Assembly: GCA_900316015.1 (NCBI GenBank)
Contig: ONBG01000001.1
Location: forward strand, 124,001 to 188,000
Origin: an uncultured Prevotella sp.
GTDB taxonomy: Bacteria; Bacteroidota; Bacteroidia; Bacteroidales; Bacteroidaceae
Length of the DNA: 64,000 bases
Reading direction: 5' to 3'
This document shows positions 20,136 through 28,278 of the stretch, piece by piece (within the stretch, counting starts at the first letter, position 1; every line of letters starts with the position of its first letter). The translations under genes were made by a program, and so were the position numbers. Under the pieces are notes generated by a model. That model saw only the letters and a list, made by a program, of their open reading frames with translations. It ran no database searches and was not told the origin of the DNA.

Positions 20136-20143
20136 CAAAATTA
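20136..20143 (-). promoter_or_regulatory. -7 promoter box for susC (TAATTTTG)
   Basis: On the minus strand the bases read TAATTTTG followed by C, an exact match to the Bacteroidetes TAnnTTTG element, giving a leader of about 25-30 nt. I see no good TTTG -33 element 19-21 bp upstream, which fits a promoter that needs the activator. Confidence 0.65.
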
Positions 20144-20170
20144 TAAGAAGCTCCATGAACGATCCTTTTC

Positions 20171-20254
20171 TTTTCTGTCAACTGTAGATGATAATCTGTC
20201 AAACTGCTTTTGATAATCGCTTTTCTGTCATTTCAGCAACGACTATTCGTCAAA
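20171..20254. promoter_or_regulatory. Candidate HTCS operator: four CTGTCA-type half sites
   Basis: The susC/HTCS intergenic region carries CTGTCA at 20175-20180, 20196-20201 and 20225-20230 and a variant TCGTCA at 20247-20252. The first and third copies share the longer TTTTCTGTCA. Spacings are 21, 29 and 22 bp, so the sites form two direct-repeat pairs on the same face of the helix, the arrangement used by AraC-type dimers. Binding by the neighbouring HTCS is inference. Confidence 0.5.
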
Positions 20255-20291
20255 ACAACGATTTCTTGGCATATAATTCATGCAGATTGGT

Positions 20292-20299
20292 TATCTTTG
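20292..20299 (+). promoter_or_regulatory. -7 promoter box for the HTCS gene (TATCTTTG)
   Basis: TATCTTTG followed by C is an exact TAnnTTTG match, 17 nt ahead of the ATG at 20317. It lies inside the longer open frame that begins at 20188 and so argues against that upstream start. Confidence 0.7.
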
Positions 20300-20316
20300 C
20301 AGTAAAACTACAGACT

Positions 20317-23300
20317 ATGAAAAAGTGGTTGGTATTGATGGCTTGTGTGTTGCTCACTGTTAACAGTTTGTCGCAAACGATGACTTTTCAAAGCATCGGA
20401 TTGAGACAAGGTTTGTCCAATGGCTTTGTTGTCGACATGGATATGGACAACCAGGGGTTTCTGTGGGTTGCCACCGAGTCGGGTCTCAACCGCATTTCCG
20501 GTCAGAAATGCACCACTTTCACTACTGCCAACTCCAATATCCTACGCAATGAGTGTTCTGGACTCTGCTACGACAAAGCCTCAAATAGTGTGTGGGTCTA
20601 TTACAAAGAAGGTGGACTGGATGTGTTCAATTGCAAGACGCAGGTGATAAAGCATTTCAGAATAGAGGAGAATAGATTCCGAAGCAACATTTCAGACATC
20701 TGCGAAGCGGCGGACGGGGGTATATGGATTGCCTGCTATGATGGCATGATACATCATTACCAACCCAAGACCCACAAACTGTTTACGCTCAATAAAAACC
20801 TTTTCCCCAAAGCTGGTATGGGGGTGAGATGCGTCTACGATGACGGAAAGGATAACCTTTATATCGGATTGCGAATAAATGGGCTCTACACTTACAATCT
20901 GCGGACGCACAGGGTCAGATACTATCAGCACAGAGAAGGTGACCCGACAAGTTTGCCAGGAGAAAACGTGCGGTGTGTTTGCCTGGACCACCTGGGCAAC
21001 ACGTGGTTGGGGACCAATATGGGGCTGGCTCTTATGAACAAGGCAAGCGGCACATTCCGTGTCTTTAAGCATAATAACAGTGACCCCACATCGCTTGTCA
21101 GCGACAATATCCATGGCATTACAGAACTGAGCAACCATCAGTTATGGATAGCCTCAGACGTGGGAGGCATAGGGATACTTGACCTTGACCGGTACCCTAA
21201 CCCTGCATTTGGTCCCGTGACTTTCTCATCCTTGGTGAAATCAAACAGCGGACTGTCATCGGACAATATACGCCGTATTATACAGGACGAATATGGAAAT
21301 ATTTGGATAGGCAACTATTCTACGGGGATAGATTTTATACCAGGCACTGAGACTATATTCCATACTCTTGTCAACAATGATAAGACGGTAGAGGAAGTTC
21401 TGGCAACTTATTTTGACCATGCCGGCAATCTGTGGATAGGACAGGACAACAAGATAAGCAAGCTGAGCGGAGGAAAGATTGTGGGCGAATGGAATTTTTC
21501 TCGTTTCCTGTCTACGGCATCCGCCTCCGTGTATATCATTGCTGAAGACCACGAAGGCTGTCTGTGGATGGGCACCAACGACAATGGCGTGCTGCGGTTC
21601 AACCCACGGACCCATACTTTCTGGCGATATCCTTACGGTCGGCAACTTGATTTCCACGGACTGTGGGTCGACCCCAACGGCAAGGTATGGCTGGGTGCCG
21701 AAACCGGTTTGTTTTCCTATTATAAGGGGAAAAGCACAATAGAGACGAGTATAAACCGCGGCATGGACGAGAGAAACCCCGTGACGGTCTACTCAATCAC
21801 TGGTGACCGCAAGGGACAGATATGGCTGGGATGCAACGGCAAGGGCGTGTTTGTCCTGGATCCTCATGGCAAGATTGTTGCCAAGCTCAACAGTAAGAAG
21901 GGCTTCCCCTCCGACCTGGTCAACCATCTCTTTTTGGATGATGACGAGGGTATGTGGATAGCCACCGCCAAAGGGATGGCTTATGTTCCTGACACCAGAA
22001 AGCCCTACAGTTTCAAGGTCTACAATGAGAAGCAAGGGGTGAAAGAGAGCCACCTCAGGGCAATCGTGCAAGACCGCAACGGAAATATCTGGGTGAGCAT
22101 GTTTTCCGGCATAGCCTGCCTGGACATGCATCGTCAGCGATTTTACAACTACGATTATAAGAGTGGCATACCAACCGGGAATTTCGTGGAGGCTGCTGCG
22201 GCTATGGCTCCCGATGGCACGCTCTATTTCGGTTCTCCAGGAGGCGTGTGTTATTTCAATCCGCAACTGTTGTCTGAACAGCGCAGCGTGGCACCGGTGG
22301 AGATCATCGACTGCGAGAGGTTGGGCAGTCTTTCCCAACAGGACTTGGGCACGATCATACCCTTTAGCGATAAGGGCATAATACGGCTTGAACACGATGA
22401 CAACACTTTTAAATTTTCTTTCACTGTTAAGGACTTTGCACAGGCGGGCGATGTGGAGTATTCTTATCAGATGAAGGGACTTGACGACAGGTGGTATGAC
22501 ATCGATGGCGATGACGAGGTAACCTTCCGAAACCTGCCACATGGCAAATACACATTCATTGTCCGTGCCAAGCTACGCAACCAGGAATGGAAAGATGCCA
22601 CGCAGGCAGAGGCGAAGGTGGTAGTCTTGCCGCCGCTGTGGTTGACGTGGTGGGCTAAACTCATCTATCTTCTGTTGGCTTCCGCTCTTGTCTGGTATCT
22701 GCTTAAGTCGTACAACCGACAGTTAATGCTCCGTAACTCACTGGCGCAAACTCTTTGGGAGAACGAGCAGAAACAACAGCTCAACGACGAGAGGCTACGC
22801 TTCTACACAAATATTACTCATGAGTTGCGCACGCCTCTGACTCTCATTCTTGGACCCATAGAGGATATTGCCGCAGACAGTTCTCTACCGGAAAAGATCC
22901 ACAAGAACGTAGAGAACATAAAGGCGAGTGCCGAGCGTCTACTGTCGCTCATCAACGATCTATTAGAGTTCCGTAAGACAGTGACGCAAAATCGTCGACT
23001 GTCTGTGGCCCGTGACGACCTCGGGACTCTCGTTCGGGAGATAGGCATGCGCTACCACGACCTCAACAGCAATCCTAAAGTGGACATAAAGGTGGATATA
23101 GATCCGACCGTAAAGCCCCTTTATTTCGACTCAGAGGTTATTACAAGTGTCATTAACAACTTCATGTCAAATGCTGTGAAGTACACGCCACAAGGCAGCA
23201 TCACTTTGTCGCTGTCAGCAAGTCATAACCCTCAATCCTCTAATCTCAGTCCTCAAACCGTAACCATCTCCGTCACAGACACCGGCTATGGCATCAGCAA

Positions 23301-24456
23301 GAAAGCGTTGCCGCACATCTACGACCGCTACTATCAGGCTGGCGACATGCACCAGGCATCGGGTACAGGCATCGGGCTTGCCCTGGTAAAGTCGCTTGCC
23401 AAGTTGCACGAGGCAAGGTTGACGGTGGAAAGCGAGGAGGGTAGGGGCAGCTGCTTCACTTTCATTCTCAATGCTGACAACACATACCCCTATGCATTGC
23501 ACAAGGATGATCCGACATATGCTTTGCAGGGATCGGGCTTGTGTCGATCTCCCCAAAATATTCCGAACAATAATAATATTCCGAACAATGCTTTAGGAGA
23601 AGTGCAAGACCATGCTCTGCAAGCAGACGAAACAACTCCTCCAAGGCTTCTCATTGTCGAGGACAATGCGGATATCCGCCAATACATCGCTGATTCGCTT
23701 TCTGAGGACTATAATATAGAGCAAGCTGCCAATGGGCGTGAAGGGCTCGACAAGGCACAAAACCTCATGCCCGACCTCATCGTCAGCGACATTATGATGC
23801 CCGAGATGGACGGGATAGAGATGACAAAGGCATTGAAGGAGGACATACGCACAAGTCACATACCCATTGTCATGCTTACGGCAAAGACGGGCAACGACAA
23901 CCAGCTTGAGGGCTATGAGAGCGGTGCAGACTCCTATCTCACCAAGCCCTTCAGTGCCCGCCTGCTACAGGGGCGCATACGAAACTTGCTTGCCAGTCAA
24001 CGCAGGATGGCTGAGCATATAGCTCAAAGCAGTATCAGTTGGTTTGCCAATCGTAGCGTCGTTGTCCCCAGCGAAGCATCACCCGACGAATCACTCTCTC
24101 ATGCTACAAATACTCCCTCTCTTACCAAGCTCGATCGCCAGTTCCTTGACAAGTTACATACCCTCATCGCCGACAATATGTCGACCGAAGACCTTGACAT
24201 AGCATTTTTTACCGAACGGCTGTTTATGAGCCATAGCACCCTCTACCGCAAGGTGAAGGCTCTGACGGGCATGAATATCAACGAGTACGTGCGGAAGGCA
24301 AAACTTCAAAAAGCTTTGTCAATGCTTCAAAGCGGTGATTACAATGTTACTGAGGTGGCCTCACTGACAGGCTTTAACAACCTTGGTAACTTCCGTAATG
24401 CCTTTAAGCGTGAGTTTGGAGTCACTCCGTCAGAGATGATGCGCCCAAAGGGCTGA
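20317..24456 (+). CDS. Hybrid two-component system regulator (HTCS) of the PUL
   Basis: A 1379-residue one-protein two-component system. The signal peptide MKKWLVLMACVLLTVNSLS is followed by a periplasmic double beta-propeller with repeated GNxWxG blades (about 30-680), a Y_Y_Y domain (about 690-770), and a transmembrane helix at about 773-797. The kinase has phospho-acceptor H835 in ITHELRTPL, an N box near 945 and GTGIGLAL near 1014. The receiver starts near 1109 with phospho-acceptor D1158 in VSDIMMPEMDG. The AraC-type HTH covers about 1270-1375 (FMSHSTLYRKVKALTG; LTGFNNLGNFRNAFKREFG). It should sense a glycan breakdown product in the periplasm and activate the divergent susC operon. The start was chosen by the signal peptide and the promoter box just ahead. 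Confidence 0.95.
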   Translation: MKKWLVLMACVLLTVNSLSQTMTFQSIGLRQGLSNGFVVDMDMDNQGFLWVATESGLNRISGQKCTTFTTANSNILRNECSGLCYDKASNSVWVYYKEGGLDVFNCKTQVIKHFRIEENRFRSNISDICEAADGGIWIACYDGMIHHYQPKTHKLFTLNKNLFPKAGMGVRCVYDDGKDNLYIGLRINGLYTYNLRTHRVRYYQHREGDPTSLPGENVRCVCLDHLGNTWLGTNMGLALMNKASGTFRVFKHNNSDPTSLVSDNIHGITELSNHQLWIASDVGGIGILDLDRYPNPAFGPVTFSSLVKSNSGLSSDNIRRIIQDEYGNIWIGNYSTGIDFIPGTETIFHTLVNNDKTVEEVLATYFDHAGNLWIGQDNKISKLSGGKIVGEWNFSRFLSTASASVYIIAEDHEGCLWMGTNDNGVLRFNPRTHTFWRYPYGRQLDFHGLWVDPNGKVWLGAETGLFSYYKGKSTIETSINRGMDERNPVTVYSITGDRKGQIWLGCNGKGVFVLDPHGKIVAKLNSKKGFPSDLVNHLFLDDDEGMWIATAKGMAYVPDTRKPYSFKVYNEKQGVKESHLRAIVQDRNGNIWVSMFSGIACLDMHRQRFYNYDYKSGIPTGNFVEAAAAMAPDGTLYFGSPGGVCYFNPQLLSEQRSVAPVEIIDCERLGSLSQQDLGTIIPFSDKGIIRLEHDDNTFKFSFTVKDFAQAGDVEYSYQMKGLDDRWYDIDGDDEVTFRNLPHGKYTFIVRAKLRNQEWKDATQAEAKVVVLPPLWLTWWAKLIYLLLASALVWYLLKSYNRQLMLRNSLAQTLWENEQKQQLNDERLRFYTNITHELRTPLTLILGPIEDIAADSSLPEKIHKNVENIKASAERLLSLINDLLEFRKTVTQNRRLSVARDDLGTLVREIGMRYHDLNSNPKVDIKVDIDPTVKPLYFDSEVITSVINNFMSNAVKYTPQGSITLSLSASHNPQSSNLSPQTVTISVTDTGYGISKKALPHIYDRYYQAGDMHQASGTGIGLALVKSLAKLHEARLTVESEEGRGSCFTFILNADNTYPYALHKDDPTYALQGSGLCRSPQNIPNNNNIPNNALGEVQDHALQADETTPPRLLIVEDNADIRQYIADSLSEDYNIEQAANGREGLDKAQNLMPDLIVSDIMMPEMDGIEMTKALKEDIRTSHIPIVMLTAKTGNDNQLEGYESGADSYLTKPFSARLLQGRIRNLLASQRRMAEHIAQSSISWFANRSVVVPSEASPDESLSHATNTPSLTKLDRQFLDKLHTLIADNMSTEDLDIAFFTERLFMSHSTLYRKVKALTGMNINEYVRKAKLQKALSMLQSGDYNVTEVASLTGFNNLGNFRNAFKREFGVTPSEMMRPKG

Positions 24457-24616
24457 AGATAGCAGCCTATATTCATGAGACCATATTCAAATGTCAAACT
24501 TCAATCGTATTACTGGAACCATCTCTGAGGGATCTTTTCTTCTTCTTTTCTATTTCTATAGTAACCCTTCTATTCCAAGGCAGAATTAAGATTTAGGAAG
24601 TTTTAAAATAAAATCC

Positions 24617-24647
24617 TTGTGCTTTCCAGCTTTTCTTCGTATCTTTA
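24617..24647 (+). promoter_or_regulatory. Promoter of the ptb-buk operon
   Basis: TTG at 24617-24619, then 20 bp, then TATCTTTA at 24640-24647 (7 of 8 to TAnnTTTG), 36 nt before the ptb ATG. The rest of 24457-24683 shows no gene. Confidence 0.5.
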
Positions 24648-24683
24648 TCGCATCATTATAAACCTAAAGGAATACAGTCAACT

Positions 24684-25565
24684 ATGAGACAAGAGGAAAC
24701 TAAAGTGACACGAAAAGAACCCATCAAGACTTTTCCGGAATTGGTAACCCGGCTCCAGTCGCAAGACGCGAAGGTGAACGTAGCCGTTGTCGGCGGGAGA
24801 GACGAGGCAACCGTCGATGCAGTGGAAAAGGCGACCGAGATGGGGTTCATCCATCCCCTTTGGATGGACATGGAAGATCCCAAGGAAGCTTCGGCGAAAG
24901 CCATTGAGGCAGTCAGAAAAGGCTTGGCAGATGTCTTGATGAAGGGGCTGGTCAACAGTGATGTTCTGCTTCACGCCATTCTCCATAAGGAAACCGGTAT
25001 CCTTCCCAAGGGGAAAGTCCTGACCCATATCACGGCAGGTCAGATCCCATCATACCATAAGCTCCTGTTCTTCACCGATGCTGCCGTGATCCCTTACCCC
25101 ACGCAGGAGCAGCGCATTGTGCAGACCATGTACATGGCGGACATCTGCCATGCCTTTGGCATCGTGGAGCCGAAGATGGCATTGATCCATTGCACGGAGA
25201 AGGTGAACGGGAAGCTTTTCCCCTTTACCACTGGCTACCATGATATCATCGACATGGCTGAGCGCGGTCTGTTTGGCAAGTGTCTCGTGGATGGTCCTTT
25301 CGATATTAAGGTGGCATGCAACCCAGCAACCATGAAGGTGAAAGGCATCCATTCCTCGATCGGTGGTGATGCCGATGCCTTGATCTTCCCCGACATTGAG
25401 TCGGCTAATCTCTTCCATAAGTCGCTCACCTTGTTCTGTGGGGCGACGATGGCGAGTATCCTGCAAGGACCCCTTGCCCCTGTCGCCATGCCCTCGCGTG
25501 GTGACAATGGCAAGAGCAAGTTTTATAGCTTGGCGATGGCATGTGCGTCTTACCTACATCTTTAA
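24684..25565 (+). CDS. ptb: Phosphate butyryltransferase-family enzyme
   Basis: A 293-residue member of the phosphate acetyl/butyryltransferase family, the short form without extra domains. ADVLMKGLVNSDVLLHAIL, LTHITAGQIPSY, AVIPYPTQEQRIVQTMYMAD and GPFDIKVACNPATMKVKGI are characteristic. It swaps CoA for phosphate on a short-chain acyl-CoA, giving acyl phosphate for the kinase encoded 17 nt downstream. Acyl preference (butyryl, isobutyryl or other branched chains) cannot be read from sequence. The ATG follows a purine-rich AAAGGAA stretch and a plausible promoter. Confidence 0.88.
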   Translation: MRQEETKVTRKEPIKTFPELVTRLQSQDAKVNVAVVGGRDEATVDAVEKATEMGFIHPLWMDMEDPKEASAKAIEAVRKGLADVLMKGLVNSDVLLHAILHKETGILPKGKVLTHITAGQIPSYHKLLFFTDAAVIPYPTQEQRIVQTMYMADICHAFGIVEPKMALIHCTEKVNGKLFPFTTGYHDIIDMAERGLFGKCLVDGPFDIKVACNPATMKVKGIHSSIGGDADALIFPDIESANLFHKSLTLFCGATMASILQGPLAPVAMPSRGDNGKSKFYSLAMACASYLHL

Positions 25566-25582
25566 ATTTAAAGCATAACCTT

Positions 25583-26644
25583 ATGAACATCTTAGTGATT
25601 AATCCGGGATCTACGACAACCAAGGTTGCCGTTTATGAAGATGCCAAGCCAAGGTTGCTGCGGCATATCTCCCATTCTGCCGAAGAGTTAAGTCAATTTG
25701 AGGAGGTTACGGATCAATATGCCTTTCGCAAGCAGATCGTCATTGATGAGTTGAAGCGGATGAATGTCCCCTTTGATTTCTCGGCAGTGATCGGTCGTGG
25801 CGGTTTGGCAAAGCCCATTTCTGGAGGTGTATACGAGATCAATCAGAAGATGTTGGATGACACGCGTCATGCCATTCATAAGCATGCTTGCGACTTAGGT
25901 TGTATCCTTGCCTATGAGATTGCAAAGGACATTCCGGGGTGTCGGAGTTTCATTGCCGATCCAGGTGTCGTAGATGAGCTGTCTGACCTTGCCCGAATCA
26001 GTGGCTCACCTTTGATGCCCCGCATCTGTATATGGCATGCCTTGAACCAACGGGCGATTGCCCGGCGTTATGCTAATGAGATTGGGAAGCGGTATGAGGA
26101 CCTCAACCTGATCGTATGCCACATGGGAGGCGGGATTTCCATTGCTGCCCACGACCATGGGCGTGCCGTAGATGCCAACAATGCCTTGGATGGGGAGGGG
26201 CCTTTCTCGCCAGAAAGGGCAGGCTCCTTGCCCGCTGCGGATTTAGTCAGGCTCTGTTATAGTGGGAAATATACAGAAAGCCAATTGCTGAAGCGTATCT
26301 CAGGTCAGGCTGGGCTCATCGCCCACTTGGGAACCAATGACATGAAAGAGATCGAGCGGAGGATTGCTGCAGGTGACAAACATGCGGAACGAATCGTGGA
26401 TGCCATGATCTATCATACGGCTAAGAATATTGTGGCAGAGGGAGCTTGGTTTTGTGGAAAAGTAGATGCCATCCTCCTGACCGGTGGACTGGCGCGGTCG
26501 GAATATGTCGTCAGTAGGCTTCGCCAGCGGATAGCGTTCTTGGCACCCACACGTTGTTATCCTGGCGAGGACGAGATGGAGGCACTGGCTTCCAATGCCC
26601 TTGCCGTGCTGAGAGGTCAGCGAGAGGCGAAGACATACGTGTAG
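25583..26644 (+). CDS. buk: Butyrate kinase
   Basis: A 353-residue acetokinase-family protein of normal length. The N-terminal phosphate-binding ILVINPGSTTTKVAVYED, ARISGSPLMPRICIWHALNQRAIARRYA, CHMGGGISIAAHDHGRAVDANNA and ILLTGGLARSEYV identify butyrate kinase rather than acetate kinase. It turns butyryl phosphate (or a branched analogue) plus ADP into the acid and ATP. The longer frame starting at 25541 overlaps ptb; the ATG at 25583 gives the canonical N-terminus. It forms a two-gene operon with ptb for substrate-level ATP formation. Confidence 0.93.
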   Translation: MNILVINPGSTTTKVAVYEDAKPRLLRHISHSAEELSQFEEVTDQYAFRKQIVIDELKRMNVPFDFSAVIGRGGLAKPISGGVYEINQKMLDDTRHAIHKHACDLGCILAYEIAKDIPGCRSFIADPGVVDELSDLARISGSPLMPRICIWHALNQRAIARRYANEIGKRYEDLNLIVCHMGGGISIAAHDHGRAVDANNALDGEGPFSPERAGSLPAADLVRLCYSGKYTESQLLKRISGQAGLIAHLGTNDMKEIERRIAAGDKHAERIVDAMIYHTAKNIVAEGAWFCGKVDAILLTGGLARSEYVVSRLRQRIAFLAPTRCYPGEDEMEALASNALAVLRGQREAKTYV

Positions 26645-26887
26645 GAAGCTTTTGTCCCGTGTCTCTCTGCTCATCAAAAGAAAGGATCGGGTTGGGAGGA
26701 AACCATTCTGTTGCCACATGTAGGCGAGTATGGCTATTCGACAAAGGCTGACTTGTAGGGAGATAACCTATCAGCTGCCACGTGCTTTGGAACGGGTCTC
26801 AAGCGATGATCCGAGGAAAAGAATGTGAAATTAATATAAAGTGGAAACATTTTTCCTCTAACCTTTCTGATTTCATTTTTTTATTAC

Positions 26888-26895
26888 TATCTTTG
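26888..26895 (+). promoter_or_regulatory. -7 promoter box for tRNA-Arg (TATCTTTG)
   Basis: An exact TATCTTTG box 17 nt before the 5' base of the tRNA. The bases from 26645 to this box contain no gene or hairpin that I can support. Confidence 0.6.
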
Positions 26896-26912
26896 CACGA
26901 CCGAAGAAAAAT

Positions 26913-26986
26913 GGTCCCGTAGCTTAGCTGAATAGAGCGTCAGATTCCGGTTCTGAAGGTCTTGGGTTTGAATCCCAACGGGATCA
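26913..26986 (+). tRNA. tRNA-Arg (anticodon CCG)
   Basis: A complete 74-nt cloverleaf. The acceptor stem is GGTCCCG (26913-26919) with CGGGATC (26979-26985), allowing one G-T pair. The D arm is 26922-26938, and the anticodon stem is TCAGA/TCTGA around loop TTCCGGT with anticodon CCG at 26947-26949. The T arm is TTGGG TTTGAAT CCCAA. The discriminator is A, and CCA is not encoded. It reads the arginine codon CGG. Confidence 0.96.
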
Positions 26987-27046
26987 CTTTTTATAGGTTT
27001 CTTATCATAAGATCTATACCACTTTTTATCCTAAATATAAGTTATT

Positions 27047-28270
27047 ATGGACATTGTACAACGGTTTTTGAATTATACAAAGTTTGATACCCAGTCGAGT
27101 GAGGATTCTGAATCTGTGCCCAGTACGGCGAAGCAATTGAAGTTTGCCGCCTATCTCAAGCAAGAACTTGAGGACGAAGGGCTCTCTGATGTGGAGATGG
27201 ATGACATGGGATATATCTATGCCACGTTGAAGAGCAACACCAAAAAGGAGGTCCCTACGATTGGCTTTATCTCGCATTACGATACCAGCACTGATTTTAC
27301 CGGAGCCAATATCAAGCCCCGCATCATTAAGAATTACGATGGGGGTGACATCGAATTGTCTCCCGGGATCATTTCTTCCCCGACGAAATTCCCTGAGCTG
27401 AAGGCACATGTCGGCGAGGACTTGATTGTTACGGATGGGACTACCTTATTAGGCGCTGATGACAAGGCAGGCATCGCTGAGATCGTGCAGGCCATGTGTT
27501 ATCTGCGCGACCATGACGAGATCGAGCACGGTGACATCCGAGTCGGCTTCAACCCTGATGAGGAAATCGGAAGGGGTGCCCATCATTTTGACGTGGATAA
27601 GTTTGGCTGTAAGTGGGCCTATACCATGGATGGTGGCGATCTTGGGGAGTTGGAATACGAGAACTTCAATGCTGCGGCTGCTAAGGTTTCCATCAAGGGG
27701 ATGAGCGTCCACACAGGTTACGCCAAAGGCAAGATGGTCAATGCCGGTCGATTGGCATGCGAATTCAATAACATGATTCCCGAATCAGAGATCCCAGAGA
27801 CCACGGAAGGATACCAAGGCTTTTATCATCTGCTCGGTATCAAGGGTAGTTGTGACCATGCAGAGCTGACCTATATCATACGTGACCATGACCGCGGTAA
27901 GTTTGAAGACAGGAAAGACTTTATGGAGGCATGTGCCAAGACGTTGAATGAGAAATATGGCGAAGGGACGGTGACGGTGGAACTGCGGGATCAATACTAT
28001 AATATGAAAGAGAAGATAGATCCCAACATGCATGTCGTAGACATTGTCTTACGTGCCATGCAGAAGAGTGGCGTGGCCCCGAAAGTGGAGCCTATCCGCG
28101 GTGGAACCGATGGTGCTCAGCTGAGTTTCCGTGGCTTGCCTTGCCCGAATATCTTTGCGGGAGGCGTTAATTTCCATGGACCCTATGAGTTCGTCTCCAT
28201 TCAGGTGATGGAGAAAGCCATGCAGGTCATCACGGAGATTTGCGAGATCACTGCTTCTTATAACGATTAA
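27047..28270 (+). CDS. pepT: Peptidase T (tripeptide aminopeptidase, M20B)
   Basis: A 407-residue zinc aminopeptidase of the usual length. The metal and catalytic motifs are present in order: [11 protein letters not shown] (about 77-87), [11 protein letters not shown] (about 137-147), [18 protein letters not shown] (about 171-188), [16 protein letters not shown] and the C-terminal [19 protein letters not shown]. It releases the N-terminal residue of tripeptides in the cytoplasm. It is followed after 8 nt by the antiporter gene, so the two may share a transcript, though their functions are not obviously linked. Confidence 0.96.
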   Translation: MDIVQRFLNYTKFDTQSSEDSESVPSTAKQLKFAAYLKQELEDEGLSDVEMDDMGYIYATLKSNTKKEVPTIGFISHYDTSTDFTGANIKPRIIKNYDGGDIELSPGIISSPTKFPELKAHVGEDLIVTDGTTLLGADDKAGIAEIVQAMCYLRDHDEIEHGDIRVGFNPDEEIGRGAHHFDVDKFGCKWAYTMDGGDLGELEYENFNAAAAKVSIKGMSVHTGYAKGKMVNAGRLACEFNNMIPESEIPETTEGYQGFYHLLGIKGSCDHAELTYIIRDHDRGKFEDRKDFMEACAKTLNEKYGEGTVTVELRDQYYNMKEKIDPNMHVVDIVLRAMQKSGVAPKVEPIRGGTDGAQLSFRGLPCPNIFAGGVNFHGPYEFVSIQVMEKAMQVITEICEITASYND

Positions 28271-28278
28271 TATTCTTT

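Noticed and set aside
20188..20316. Extended N-terminus for the HTCS
   Set aside because: The segment contains the -7 box and the putative operator sites, and the signal peptide begins at 20317.
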